This document shows positions 9,379 through 18,034 of a stretch of DNA of 64,000 nt, in pieces. Below the pieces are notes generated by a model. That model saw only the letters and a program-made list of their open reading frames with translations, ran no database searches and was not told the origin of the DNA. The position numbers and the translations under genes were made by a program. Positions within the stretch are counted from its first letter, which is position 1, and the number at the start of each line of letters is the position of its first letter. Origin of the DNA: Bradyrhizobium sp. PSBB068 (GTDB lineage: Bacteria; Pseudomonadota; Alphaproteobacteria; Rhizobiales; Xanthobacteraceae); contig CP069300.1 in the NCBI GenBank assembly GCA_016839165.1, positions 1,240,001 through 1,304,000 on the forward strand, read 5' to 3'.

Positions 9379-10965
9379 ATGAGGAATTTCCACTTCGCCG
9401 GCCGCTCCACGGTCCATGCTCAGAACGCGATGGTCGCAACATCGCACCCGCAGGCGGCGCTTGCGGCGATCGAGGTGATGCGCGAGGGCGGCACGGCCGC
9501 TGACGCTGCGGTCGCCGCCTGCGCGCTGCTCGGCGTCATCGAACCGCAATCGACCGGCATCGGCGGCGACTGCTTTGCGCTGATCCAGCCGAAGGGCGAG
9601 GGCAAGATCACGGCCTACAATGGCAGCGGCCGGGCGCCGATGGCGGCGACCGCCGACTGGTACCTCGAACGCAAGATCCATTCGGTGCCGCTGACCTCGG
9701 CGCATGCCGTCAGCATTCCCGGCTCGATCGACGCCTGGGATGTGATCCTGAGGGATCACGGCAGGTTCGGCTTCGACCGGCTGCTGCAGCCCGCGATCAA
9801 GGCCGCCGAAGAAGGCTATGTCGTCGCTCCGCGCATCGCGTTCGACTGGAAGAACGGCTTCGAGAAGCTGAAGAACGGCACCAACACCGAGCGCTATCTG
9901 CTGCCGCACGGCAAGCCGGCGGTGGCCGGCGACGTGATCCGCCAGCCCGAGCTCGGCAAGACGCTGCGCGCGATCGCGCAGAATGGCCGCGACGCGTTCT
10001 ACAGCGGCGAGATCGCCGCCGACATGGTCGACACGCTGCGCGGCATCGGCGGCCTGCATACGTTGGAGGACTTTGCCGCGCACTCGACCGAGACGACCTC
10101 GCCGATCGGCACGATGTACAAGGGCTACGACGTCTGGCAGTGCCCGCCGAACGGCCCGGGCATCACCATGCTGGTGATGCTCAACATCCTGTCGCGCTTC
10201 GATCTGACACAGTTCAAGCCGCTCAGCATCGAGCGCTTCCACCTCGAGGCGGAGGCCGCACGCATCGCCTACATGATGCGCGAGCAGTATATCGGCGACC
10301 CGCAGCACGCGCATGTCGATGTCGCCGGTATCCTGTCGAAGGAATTCGCCGACGAGCACATCAGGAACATCCGGATGGACCGGCTGCTCGAGCTGCCGAA
10401 CGTCGCGCCGCCGATGAATCCGTCGACCGTCTACATCACGGTGGTCGACAAGGATCGCAACGTCTGCTCCTTCATCAACTCGATCGCGCATTCGTTCGGC
10501 TCGGCGATCGTCACCAACAAGACCGGCATCCTGCTGCAGAACCGCGCCGGCGGCTTCCGCATCCAGCCCGGCCATCCGAACTGTATCGCGCCGGGCAAGC
10601 GTCCGCTGCACACCATCATCCCGGCGCTGGCCACCAGGAACGGCCGCGCCGTGATGCCGTACGGCGTGATGGGCGGGCAGTATCAGCCGGTCGGCCAGAC
10701 CCATGTGTTGACCAACATGCTCGACTATGGCTGCGACATCCAGGAAGCGATCGACATGCCGCGCGGCCTGCATTACGAGGGCGTCTATCAGCTCGAGGAC
10801 AGCGTGCCGGCGGAGATCGTCGAAGGCCTGAAGAAGATCGGCCACAAGACCACCAGCGTGGTCGGGCCGCTCGGCGGCGGGCAGGGGATCTGGATCGATT
10901 GGGACAAGGGCACGCTGACCGGCGGCTCCGATCCGCGCAAGGACGGCTGCGCACTCGGCTATTGA
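9379..10965 (+). CDS. gamma-glutamyltransferase family Ntn-hydrolase
   Basis: A 528-aa GGT-fold protein, normally an autocatalytically cleaved precursor whose new N-terminal Thr attacks gamma-glutamyl or related amide bonds. Family landmarks: [15 protein letters not shown] near residue 55, NGSGRAP, and the small-subunit start [19 protein letters not shown] with Thr350 as predicted nucleophile. The usual TTH sequence is replaced by TVY here, and the later GGG region reads [10 protein letters not shown]. It may therefore be an acylase or divergent GGT rather than a glutathione enzyme. No signal peptide is evident. The ATG at 9379 gives the family start [10 protein letters not shown]; the frame is open 69 bp further upstream without family character. 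Confidence 0.85.
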   Translation: MRNFHFAGRSTVHAQNAMVATSHPQAALAAIEVMREGGTAADAAVAACALLGVIEPQSTGIGGDCFALIQPKGEGKITAYNGSGRAPMAATADWYLERKIHSVPLTSAHAVSIPGSIDAWDVILRDHGRFGFDRLLQPAIKAAEEGYVVAPRIAFDWKNGFEKLKNGTNTERYLLPHGKPAVAGDVIRQPELGKTLRAIAQNGRDAFYSGEIAADMVDTLRGIGGLHTLEDFAAHSTETTSPIGTMYKGYDVWQCPPNGPGITMLVMLNILSRFDLTQFKPLSIERFHLEAEAARIAYMMREQYIGDPQHAHVDVAGILSKEFADEHIRNIRMDRLLELPNVAPPMNPSTVYITVVDKDRNVCSFINSIAHSFGSAIVTNKTGILLQNRAGGFRIQPGHPNCIAPGKRPLHTIIPALATRNGRAVMPYGVMGGQYQPVGQTHVLTNMLDYGCDIQEAIDMPRGLHYEGVYQLEDSVPAEIVEGLKKIGHKTTSVVGPLGGGQGIWIDWDKGTLTGGSDPRKDGCALGY

Positions 10966-11000
10966 TCGCGATCGATATCAATCAAGGAAGGACGTCCCGG

Positions 11001-11459
11001 ATGCAATCTTCACGACGCACGATCATCAAGACTGCGTTCGCCGGCCTTGCGGCGGCAGTCTCCACGTCCGTTGCCGGTGGACCGGCAATGGCCCAAACTG
11101 CAGGGAAACCCATGACCACAGCTTCAGGCCTTCAGATCATCGACAGCAAGGTCGGCACCGGCGCCTCGCCGAAGCCCGGCCAGACCTGCGTCATGCACTA
11201 CACCGGCTGGCTCTACGAGAACGGCCAGAAGGGCAAGAAGTTCGACTCCTCGGTCGACCGCAACGAACCGTTCGAGTTTCCGATCGGCCAGGGGCGCGTG
11301 ATCAAGGGCTGGGACGAGGGCGTCGCCACCATGAAGGTCGGCGGCAAGCGCACGCTGATCATCCCGCCGGATCTCGGCTATGGTGCACGCGGCGCCGGCG
11401 GCGTGATCCCGCCGAATGCCACGCTGATGTTCGACGTCGAACTGCTGGGCGTGAAATAG
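11001..11459 (+). CDS. exported FKBP-type peptidyl-prolyl cis-trans isomerase
   Basis: A 152-aa protein with a leader containing SRRTIIK (twin-arginine-like) and a hydrophobic stretch ending AMAQ, predicted to be exported to the periplasm by Tat or Sec. The mature part is one FKBP domain with the usual landmarks: [18 protein letters not shown], the [16 protein letters not shown] loop, [15 protein letters not shown] and the final [18 protein letters not shown] lies 10 nt before the ATG. It sits 35 bp after the gamma-glutamyltransferase gene and 28 bp before the dehydrogenase, consistent with a three-gene transcript. Confidence 0.9.
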   Translation: MQSSRRTIIKTAFAGLAAAVSTSVAGGPAMAQTAGKPMTTASGLQIIDSKVGTGASPKPGQTCVMHYTGWLYENGQKGKKFDSSVDRNEPFEFPIGQGRVIKGWDEGVATMKVGGKRTLIIPPDLGYGARGAGGVIPPNATLMFDVELLGVK

Positions 11460-11487
11460 GCGGTACCCGGGAAGAGGAGGCGCAGCG

Positions 11488-12477
11488 ATGAAGATCTCGA
11501 TCCTCGATGATTATTTCGACACGCTGCGCACCCTCGATTGCTTCCACAAGCTCGACGGCTACGACGTCACGATCTGGAACGACCATGTCCAGGACGTCGA
11601 TGCGCTCGCCGAGCGGCTGCGCGACACCGACGCACTCGTGCTGATCCGCGAGCGCACCCAGATCCGCACGCCGCTGCTCGAAAGGCTGCCGAAGCTGAGG
11701 CTGATCAGCCAGCGCAGCGTCTATCCGCATATCGATATCGATACCTGCACGCGGCTCGGCATCATCGTGTCGTCGAGCCAGCATGCCGATACGCCGTCCT
11801 ACGCGACTGCTGAATTCACCTGGGGCCTGATCCTCGCCGCGATGCGCGCGATCCCGCAGCAAATGGCGGCGCTGAAGGCAGGCAAGTGGCAGATCGGTGT
11901 CGGCCATACCCTGCGCGGCAAGACGCTCGGCATCTATGGCTACGGCCGCATCGGCGCGGTGGTCGCGGGCTACGGCAAGGCGTTCGGCATGAACGTGCTG
12001 GTCTGGGCGCGCGAGGCCGCGCTGGCGAAGGCGCGCGCCGACGGCTATGAGACCGCGGCCAGCAAGGCGGATTTCTTCACCCGCTGCGACGTGCTGTCGC
12101 TGCACATGCGGCTGGTCGACGCGACGCGCGGCATCGTCAAGGCGGACGATCTCGCGCGGATGAAACAGACCGCGCTGATCGTCAACACCAGCCGCGCGCC
12201 GCTGATCGAACCGGGTGCGCTGGTCAATGCGCTGCGCGCCGGCCGGCCCGGCATGGCCGCGATCGACGTCTATGAGAAGGAGCCGCTGCGTGACACGTCG
12301 GACCCCTTGCTCAACATGGACAATGTGGTTTGCACGCCGCATCTCGGCTACGTCTCGCGCGACGAATACGAGATTCAGTTCACCGATATCTTCGACCAGA
12401 TCGTGGCCTATGCGGCCGGCGCGCCGACCAACGTGGTCAATCCCGATGTGCTAACGCATGCGCGTCCGCGCAGCTAA
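11488..12477 (+). CDS. D-isomer specific 2-hydroxyacid dehydrogenase (NAD-binding)
   Basis: A 329-aa cytoplasmic dehydrogenase of the D-2-hydroxyacid/phosphoglycerate type. The NAD-binding motif is [20 protein letters not shown], near residue 148. The substrate-binding Arg is in NTSRAPLI, the Glu in YEKEPL and the catalytic His in CTPHLGYVS, so the Arg-Glu-His triad is complete. The substrate (glycerate, hydroxypyruvate or other) cannot be inferred. AAGAGGAGG precedes the ATG. The gene ends before a bidirectional hairpin shared with csbD. Confidence 0.9.
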   Translation: MKISILDDYFDTLRTLDCFHKLDGYDVTIWNDHVQDVDALAERLRDTDALVLIRERTQIRTPLLERLPKLRLISQRSVYPHIDIDTCTRLGIIVSSSQHADTPSYATAEFTWGLILAAMRAIPQQMAALKAGKWQIGVGHTLRGKTLGIYGYGRIGAVVAGYGKAFGMNVLVWAREAALAKARADGYETAASKADFFTRCDVLSLHMRLVDATRGIVKADDLARMKQTALIVNTSRAPLIEPGALVNALRAGRPGMAAIDVYEKEPLRDTSDPLLNMDNVVCTPHLGYVSRDEYEIQFTDIFDQIVAYAAGAPTNVVNPDVLTHARPRS

Positions 12478-12492
12478 TCAATAAGCGGCACG

Positions 12493-12518
12493 AAAAAGAC
12501 CGGCCGAATGGGCCGGTC
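12493..12518 (-). terminator. rho-independent terminator of csbD
   Basis: Stem GACCGGCC (12498-12505) pairs with GGCCGGTC (12511-12518) over a short loop. Read on the minus strand it is followed by TTTTT, the right orientation for csbD. The hairpin also lies directly after the plus-strand dehydrogenase. Confidence 0.8.
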
Positions 12519-12544
12519 CGCTCGGTACTCGATCGCGCAAGAGA

Positions 12545-12760
12545 TCAAGGCTTGCGGCCCGCCGCGCCGGTCGCCTTGTCGACTGCATCCCTGGCAAGAT
12601 CCTTGGCGTCGCCCAGCACCTTTTGGCCCCTGCCCTTCGCCTCCTGCAGCGCGCCTTCACCCTGCATTTTTCGGTCTCCAGTGGCTTCGCCGATCTTCTG
12701 CTTGACCTTGCCTATCGCCTCGTTGGCGGTACCCTTGATCTTGTCGGTGGTGCTGCTCAT
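12545..12760 (-). CDS. CsbD family stress-response protein
   Basis: A 71-aa, highly charged, Ala/Gly/Lys-rich small protein starting MSSTTDKIKGTANEAIGK, with the family repeats KIKGxxNEAIGKVK and GDAKDLARDAVDK. CsbD-like proteins are abundant under general stress (in Bacillus under SigB; in alphaproteobacteria often under EcfG), but their molecular role is unknown. The ATG at 12760 has AGAGGAGAGACCG before it. It is a monocistronic unit with its own terminator. Confidence 0.9.
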   Translation of the reverse strand: MSSTTDKIKGTANEAIGKVKQKIGEATGDRKMQGEGALQEAKGRGQKVLGDAKDLARDAVDKATGAAGRKP

Positions 12761-12900
12761 CGGTCTCTCCTCTGACTGTATGGAAGCTTCGAGCAGGCAA
12801 CGCGCGGCGGCGCCGGAACGTTCCCATTTTCTGCTCGCCTGCGCGCCTGCTTTTGGGTAGCGTTCCACGCACGAAAACTTGAGCACCGAAAGCAAGAACG

Positions 12901-13431
12901 ATGACCGGTTCCCACGATCACACCCATTCCCACGATCACTCCCATGATCACCACCATCACGACGACGAGCGCTGGAAGCATGACGGCGTCCGCGTGATCC
13001 CCGGCAACCAGCTCGACCCGAACGTGCCGTCGACCGCCGGTATGGACCGCAAGGCCGCCATCAATTTCGCCCGCGTCGGTGCACAGAAATTGTGGGCAGG
13101 GACCGTCAGCATCAAGCCGGATGCCAAGACCGGTGCGCATCATCACGGCCATCTCGAAAGCATCATCTATGTCGTGAAGGGCAAGGCGCGGATGCGCTGG
13201 GGCGAGAAGCTGCAGTTCACCGCCGAAGCCGGTCCCGGCGATTTCATCTTCGTGCCGCCCTACGTGCCGCACCAGGAGATCAACGCCAGTCCGGACGAGG
13301 TGCTGGAATGCGTGCTGGTGCGCTCCGACGGCGAGGCAGTTGCGATCAATCTCGACATTGAGCCGGTCGAGAAGCCGGAGAACGTGCTGTGGGTCGATCC
13401 GGTGCACCGGCATCCCGACGAGAAAAAATAA
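12901..13431 (+). CDS. cupin domain protein with histidine-rich N-terminus
   Basis: A 176-aa protein. The first 27 residues are a His/Asp metal-chelating tract (HDHTHSHDHSHDHHHHDD), followed by a single cupin barrel (about 60-165). The cupin metal site is visible: GAHHHGHLESIIYVVKG (two or three His plus Glu) and the second His in PPYVPHQE. The enzymatic role is unknown; small metal cupins range from dioxygenases to sugar-binding proteins. The His tract suggests Ni, Zn or Cu handling. The ribosome site is weak. The enoyl-CoA hydratase follows 55 bp later on the same strand. Confidence 0.85.
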   Translation: MTGSHDHTHSHDHSHDHHHHDDERWKHDGVRVIPGNQLDPNVPSTAGMDRKAAINFARVGAQKLWAGTVSIKPDAKTGAHHHGHLESIIYVVKGKARMRWGEKLQFTAEAGPGDFIFVPPYVPHQEINASPDEVLECVLVRSDGEAVAINLDIEPVEKPENVLWVDPVHRHPDEKK

Positions 13432-13486
13432 CGTCGCGGCGCGGCCCGAGGCGAACGATAATAACAGCAAGATCAGGGAGGCCAGC

Positions 13487-14224
13487 ATGACGCTCGTCCA
13501 TTACGAGAGCGCGGATTACGTCGCCACCATCACGATGGCTCGCAGCGAAAAGCACAATGCGCTGAACAACGCGCTGTGCAGCGAGTTGCGTGACGCCTGG
13601 CTGCGCTTCCGCGACAGCGACGATCGCGTCGCGGTGCTGGCTTCCGCGGAGGAGACGTATTTCTCGGTCGGCGCCGATGTGGCCGATCTTCCCGCCAACA
13701 TGTGGCACGCGGTTCCTGGCCTCGGCATCGAGCTGGACAAGCCGGTCATCGCGGCGACCTCAGGCTGGGTCGTCGGCGGGGCCTTCGTGCTGGTCCAGAT
13801 GGCCGATCTATGCGTGGCGTCCGAGACGACGCGCTTCATTTATCCAGAGGGCAAGATCGGCACCACGGCTGGTGGCGTCTCGTCGGTGATGGCGCGGATG
13901 CCGCACAAGATCGCCATGGAATTCCTCCTGGTCGGCGAGGAAATGTCGGCGGAGCGCGCCTTCCAGATCGGCTTCGTCAACAAGGTCGCTCCGAAAGGTC
14001 AGCATGTCGCGATGGCGCGGCAGATGGCCGCGAAGATCGCCGGCAACGCGCCGCTCGTGGTCCGCGCGTTGAAGAAGCTCGCTCGTGAAGCCATGCCGAA
14101 GGGGCCGCTGGAGACCGTCGCCGACGTGCGGCGGCTGCTCGACGAAGTGCGCGACAGCGACGATCTCAAGGAAGGTGTCAAGGCATTCAGCGAGAAGCGG
14201 AAGCCGAGGTTCACGGGGAAGTAG
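13487..14224 (+). CDS. enoyl-CoA hydratase/isomerase family protein
   Basis: A 245-aa crotonase-fold protein. The first oxyanion-hole segment is SVGADVADLP near residue 64 and the second GGAFVLVQMADLCVAS near 95. Where hydratases often have a catalytic Glu, this protein has YPEGKIGTTAGG, so the general acid/base could be the Glu of PEGK. The exact reaction (hydratase, isomerase or hydrolase) is open. The start is well defined by AGGGAGG 6 nt upstream; the longer upstream frame is shadow sequence over the cupin gene. Confidence 0.85.
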   Translation: MTLVHYESADYVATITMARSEKHNALNNALCSELRDAWLRFRDSDDRVAVLASAEETYFSVGADVADLPANMWHAVPGLGIELDKPVIAATSGWVVGGAFVLVQMADLCVASETTRFIYPEGKIGTTAGGVSSVMARMPHKIAMEFLLVGEEMSAERAFQIGFVNKVAPKGQHVAMARQMAAKIAGNAPLVVRALKKLAREAMPKGPLETVADVRRLLDEVRDSDDLKEGVKAFSEKRKPRFTGK

Positions 14225-14241
14225 ATCAGCGCGCTCTCTCC

Positions 14242-14337
14242 TCGGGGCTCGCGAAGCGAGAGCCCGGAATCCATCCCGCCAAACGATACGTGGCCAAATG
14301 GATTCCGGGCTCGACGCTGCGCGTCGCCCCGGAATGA
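14242..14337. repeat. interspersed palindromic repeat, family A copy 2
   Basis: Same architecture as the copy at 2886: outer arms CGGGGCTCGCG and GCCCCGGAATGACG, inner arms CCCGGAATCCAT and ATGGATTCCGGG. It separates convergent genes. Confidence 0.8.
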
Positions 14338-14349
14338 CGTGACGATGGG

Positions 14350-15876
14350 CTACACAAACACCCGGTGGTCGATCACCCCGTTCGGCACCACATAGCCGTA
14401 GCGTGTGTTCGACGGCTCGGGGCCGGCCTTCTCATACTGGGCCTTCATCATCGCGAAGCGGTCGCCCTTGAGGTCGAGCATCGCGCGCTTCGGCTGGATG
14501 TTGTAGAGCCGGGCGTTGTTGTCGCCGAAGATGGCGGTCTTCACCGGCCCGTCGGCAGGACCGAGCGGCGCATATCCGAACTTCTTCTGCATCATTTCGG
14601 GGATCTCGAGCCGCCGCAGGCCCTCGATCTGCCATTGCGGCGCGCCGGTCCACAGCGCATCCGTGCCCCAGACGACATGATCGGCGCCGAGCCCCTTGAT
14701 CAGGGTGCCCATCAGCGCAGCGCAGACATTGGGCTCGGCGACCAGCGTGGTCGCGAACAACTGCCCGACATCGCCATAGACATTGTTGACGCCATACTGC
14801 GCCGGGATGTCGGCGAGATCGGAGGTCCATGCGATCCGGCCGGTGCGCTCGAACTCGGCGAGCGCGACCCGCGGATCGCCGCCGACATGGCGATAGGCCG
14901 AGTGATAGATCACGAAATTGAGCTGCGGCCAGTCCTTGGCCGCCTGGCCGACATCGGCAACGTCGGCGAAGCCGCGCAGGTTCGGATATTGCTTCTCGAT
15001 CCCGGGCGGGAACAGTCCCTTGTGGACGCAGACATTCTTGATGCCCGCCTTCACCATCTTCTCGTAGCCCTTGTAGGCGACCTTCTCATCGTCGAGCCGC
15101 CAGGGATAGCGGCTGATCTCCTTGTGGGTGTTGTCGCCGATCGTGTAGCCCTTGCAGGATTCCGGCTTCAAGGCCAGCGCCGCATCGAGCTTGTCGAGCC
15201 AGCCGGGTTGCCCCGGCGTGAAGATCGCGTGACAGAACACGCGCCGCGAGCCGGCCTCGTCGTTGATCTTCTTGCGCGCGTCGGCCATCTGCTCGTTGGT
15301 CAGGAACCAGTCCTGCTCGATATCCGACGGCGCCGAGGAGATCAGCGCGATCTTGGTGTCGGAATCGAGAAACATCTCCTTCTTGTAGTTGTTGAACTTG
15401 AGATCCTCGATGGTTTGCTCGTGATCGTTGAGCTCCTTGTTCCAGCCGGCCTTGCCGACCGACTTGCGCATTTCAACGAAGCCCATGATGCGGGTGTCGT
15501 CGCGCAGGAAATGCGTGTGCATGTCCATGATGAACTGGTCCTTCAACCCGTTGGCGCGCTCCTGCGCCATCGCGGGTGTCGCGGCTTCTGCCGGCGTCAC
15601 GTCGAACAGCTCGCCGTAGACCTGGTTCATCGCGACAAAGGAGGCGGCCATGCCGGCCGCGGTCTGGAAGAATTTGCGGCGGTCGAGACCTTGCTTGCCG
15701 CCGAGATCGTCAGCCATCGCCAGCAACCGCGACTCGACCTGGCGCTGTCGCTCGTTCTGCGGGTCGGGATAGAACTCGTTGCTGGCGACGATCTGGGTCG
15801 GGATCGGGGTCTGGTATTGGCACAGTTCGGAGGGCATCAAGGCGGCAAGTTCTTCGTCGGTGAGATTGCTGCTCAT
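14350..15876 (-). CDS. metal-dependent amidohydrolase (TIM-barrel, amidohydrolase-2 type)
   Basis: A 508-aa hydrolase or decarboxylase. It begins with a roughly 60-residue leader, then RRKFFQTAAGMAASFVAMN, a Tat-like signal placed unusually far inside (about residues 67-90), and then the barrel. Metal ligands: HxH in MDMHTHFL, a later His in YHSAYRHVGG and the Asp in WGTDALWTG. This pattern fits the ACMSD/amidohydrolase-2 superfamily. The start at 15876 has GGGAGC upstream; the frame continues another 102 bp but without family character. The internal Tat-like segment may act as a signal if the protein is exported or may be a hydrophobic helix of the fold. The substrate is unknown. Confidence 0.85.
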   Translation of the reverse strand: MSSNLTDEELAALMPSELCQYQTPIPTQIVASNEFYPDPQNERQRQVESRLLAMADDLGGKQGLDRRKFFQTAAGMAASFVAMNQVYGELFDVTPAEAATPAMAQERANGLKDQFIMDMHTHFLRDDTRIMGFVEMRKSVGKAGWNKELNDHEQTIEDLKFNNYKKEMFLDSDTKIALISSAPSDIEQDWFLTNEQMADARKKINDEAGSRRVFCHAIFTPGQPGWLDKLDAALALKPESCKGYTIGDNTHKEISRYPWRLDDEKVAYKGYEKMVKAGIKNVCVHKGLFPPGIEKQYPNLRGFADVADVGQAAKDWPQLNFVIYHSAYRHVGGDPRVALAEFERTGRIAWTSDLADIPAQYGVNNVYGDVGQLFATTLVAEPNVCAALMGTLIKGLGADHVVWGTDALWTGAPQWQIEGLRRLEIPEMMQKKFGYAPLGPADGPVKTAIFGDNNARLYNIQPKRAMLDLKGDRFAMMKAQYEKAGPEPSNTRYGYVVPNGVIDHRVFV

Positions 15877-16041
15877 TCTTTGCTCCCGCTTCTCGCCGGA
15901 TTTTTCCGGTCGGACCGCGCCGGAGACTAGGACCAAGTGCGTCGATCGTCCGTGCCGATTGCCGCTATCAGCGTTCACAAAATCGTGCGTCGCATTTGCG
16001 ATCGTGAACCAGCGGCGTCGCGCATCAAGTCGTGTGCGCTG

Positions 16042-16644
16042 TTATGCTCGGTCGTACCGGATCGTCAAAGAGTCCGGACGCAATGAGACGGGGAGGCGGT
16101 TATGATGCATGATGATGGGAAGCGCAACGATCGTCGCGTCGGTGAGCATTCCGGTCGTCAGTTGGCTTGCCGTATAGGCCACGCCGCCGGTTTCGATCCA
16201 CACCTCACCCGCAGGCGTATTTCTGACCGCGGCCATCTTCTTCAGCTTCGTGGTTTCGCCATCGAACGCGTAGGCGAGGAAACTCGTCCCGTCACGAGAC
16301 GCCTGAGTCTTCGGTGGACGCCACTTTGGCACCGGGCCGTAGCTGACCTCACCGCTCTTGTCGGACACCACGTACCAGAATGTCGGGAAATTGCGGGTGA
16401 TCTCGTCCAGCCTCGACGTCGGCTTGAGGGCCAGCTGCCCGGCCTCGTTGCGTATGACGGCTTCCTTCAATGCATCGGCGACGTCGGCCGCCGCCCAGGT
16501 GCCGTCATCGTCACCGCCGAACCGGATGAGCAGAGCGGCTGCGCAGATCAGCATGATGGTCGTCACCGCACCGATGAGCGTCGCCGACAGCACCGCAATC
16601 GAGCGATGGATGCGCTTGAGCGTTTGCCACTTGAAAGTCATCAT
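16042..16644 (-). pseudogene. truncated sensor histidine kinase (sensor half only)
   Basis: A 200-aa product that looks like the front of a two-component sensor kinase: cytoplasmic start, one membrane span (IAVLSATLIGAVTTIMLICA, about residues 17-36) and a periplasmic sensor region to about 170 (TFWYVVSDKSGEVSYGP, VWIETGGVAYT). It stops where the second membrane span should begin (ATIVALPIIM). There is no HAMP, no phospho-accepting His box and no ATPase domain, and the 165 bp to the next gene hold no remnant of them. Its ATG overlaps the TGA of the response regulator at 16641, as expected for a genuine regulator-kinase operon. I read it as a kinase cut by deletion; it could still be expressed as a sensor fragment. 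Confidence 0.7.
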
Positions 16645-17312
16645 TCGCCACTCAACAGATATCCGAGGCCGCGGACTGGTTTGATGACGATCCTGCAGTT
16701 GGCCGCGCGCAGGCGTCGGCGCAGCCGCGAAACATGCGCCTCGATCGCGTTTGACTGTATTTCATCGTCAAAATCATAAGCCGCAACTTCAAGCGTCTCC
16801 CGCAGGACGACGCGCCCTATTCGCCGAACCATTGCTTCCAGAATCGCCAATTCACGTCGCGGGACGACAATCGGCTGGTGATCGACGCAGACCTCGCGAT
16901 TGAGGACGTCGTAGCTCAGATTGCCGATGCGAACGATCGCCCCTCGATCCAGAAAGAGACGCCGGAGCACGGCCTTTGCGCGCGCAACCAGCTCGATCGG
17001 TTCGAACGGCTTGGCCACGTAATCATCCGCCCCTTCGTCGAGGGCGCGCGCAATATCGATGGGATCGTCGAGCGCCGTCAGCACGATGGTTGCCGGGCTC
17101 GGCTTCTGTTGCTTCAGGTCGCGCAGCAAGGCCAGGCCATCGCCGTCCGGCAGGCCGCGGTCGATCACGACGAGTTCGAAACTGCGGACAGCGACCGCCG
17201 CTCGGCCTTCCTCGAGGGTTGTGACCATATCGGACGAGCCGAAGGCCGTTCCCAGAGTATCCCGCAGCCATGGCCCAAGCTGAGGGTCATCCTCCACGAC
17301 CAGAACTCGCAC
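16641..17312 (-). CDS. OmpR/PhoB-type response regulator
   Basis: A 223-aa two-component regulator. The receiver (residues about 1-112) keeps all key residues: acidic pair in VVEDDP, phospho-Asp in VVIDRGLPDGDG, Thr in VLTALDD and Lys in YVAKPFEP. The C-terminal winged helix (about 125-222) ends RRRLRAANCRIVIKPVRGLGYLL. I start at the GTG (17312) because GGGAG sits 7 nt upstream; an ATG 36 bp earlier has no site. Two direct GTAATC repeats upstream (17357-17373) look like its own binding site. The linked kinase is truncated, so phosphorylation must come from elsewhere or be lost. Confidence 0.9.
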   Translation of the reverse strand: MRVLVVEDDPQLGPWLRDTLGTAFGSSDMVTTLEEGRAAVAVRSFELVVIDRGLPDGDGLALLRDLKQQKPSPATIVLTALDDPIDIARALDEGADDYVAKPFEPIELVARAKAVLRRLFLDRGAIVRIGNLSYDVLNREVCVDHQPIVVPRRELAILEAMVRRIGRVVLRETLEVAAYDFDDEIQSNAIEAHVSRLRRRLRAANCRIVIKPVRGLGYLLSGE

Positions 17313-17356
17313 CGCATTCTCCCAAGCATGAGACACGGCTTCTACCATTACGGACA

Positions 17357-17373
17357 GATTACAATAAGATTAC
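17357..17373 (-). promoter_or_regulatory. direct-repeat operator for the response regulator
   Basis: Read toward the regulator gene this is GTAATC-TTATT-GTAATC: two identical hexamers with an 11-bp period, so both face the same side of the helix. This is the usual geometry of OmpR/PhoB-family sites. It lies 45-61 bp upstream of the GTG start, which fits autoregulation. Confidence 0.55.
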
Positions 17374-17734
17374 GTCCGCCCGGGAAAGTGCGATATTTCT
17401 TCGCAATACACTGACGTAATTGGTCTTTTCTTGGTGATTCCATCAGCTTTCTCGAATGGCGGGAGGGATGAGATCGCCGCCCGACGGGGGGTGCCTGAGA
17501 GGCACGTCGGGGGGCGCCGAAGCTCCATCGACGGTTCGGCTTCCTCGTCAGCGCTGGACTTCAGATGGCTGCCAGGTCGTCTCGTGCCTTGGTCCGTCAC
17601 CTGTACGCGTGAGCAGCAGCGCTTCGACGCGCTCGACGCGCAAGGCTGGCATCGCGGCCGTATGCTCATCGGCAGGAGCGGGCCGGAATCCCGCAACCGC
17701 TGCACCGGCACATGCGCAGCCGATCGCCGAAGCG

Positions 17735-17842
17735 TCAATGACTGTTGTGGCTACCTTTGCCATGCAATCGGCGTCGGCTCCGGGCACCAAGCGCTCCTAA
17801 GCCAATCAGCGTCATGACCATCATGATGGCGAGTCGTCTCAT
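17735..17842 (-). CDS. candidate small peptide or frameshifted exported protein
   Basis: A near-ideal AGGAG precedes the ATG at 17842, which begins MRRLAIMMVMTLIGLGALGA, a textbook signal-peptide start. The frame ends after 35 codons in a basic tail. The neighbouring frame, continuing from TTG near 17790 to 17548, is open for about 80 codons (ADADCMAKVATTVIDASAIG). A single base change could therefore join signal and body into a roughly 100-aa exported protein. Either a short real peptide or a frameshifted gene; I recognise no family. Confidence 0.35.
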   Translation of the reverse strand: MRRLAIMMVMTLIGLGALGARSRRRLHGKGSHNSH

Positions 17843-18034
17843 GGATGTCTCCTCGATGGGATTTCTCCGCTAGAGGCATCGATCAACGTTACCGGCAAAT
17901 GACAGCCACGAGCGTTTGCGGCGGCACCTTGGAGAAATGAGCCGAGCCACGTCAGGCTACCGTAATGCTAGCTGTGAAGAGCATGTCGATGGAAGTCGCC
18001 GACACGGCGCTCGCGATATGAAAACGAAGACTGC

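Larger units (their letters stand above)
17349..18034. other. long intergenic region between response regulator and glycosyltransferase
   Basis: 686 bp. The left end has direct repeats next to the regulator promoter (annotated separately). The middle carries several overlapping open frames in both directions with no recognisable protein character. The right part holds a small minus-strand candidate (17735-17842) with a strong ribosome site. The promoter of the gene at 18035 should lie at the far right; I cannot point to its boxes. Confidence 0.4.

Noticed and set aside
16042..16644. Considered as an intact single-domain sensor protein
   Set aside because: It breaks off at the second membrane span and is coupled to a response regulator, which points to a truncated kinase.
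17431..17817. 128-aa plus-strand frame in the long intergenic region
   Set aside because: Rich in Arg/Ser/Cys, no ribosome site, no family, and overlapped by equally open frames on the other strand.
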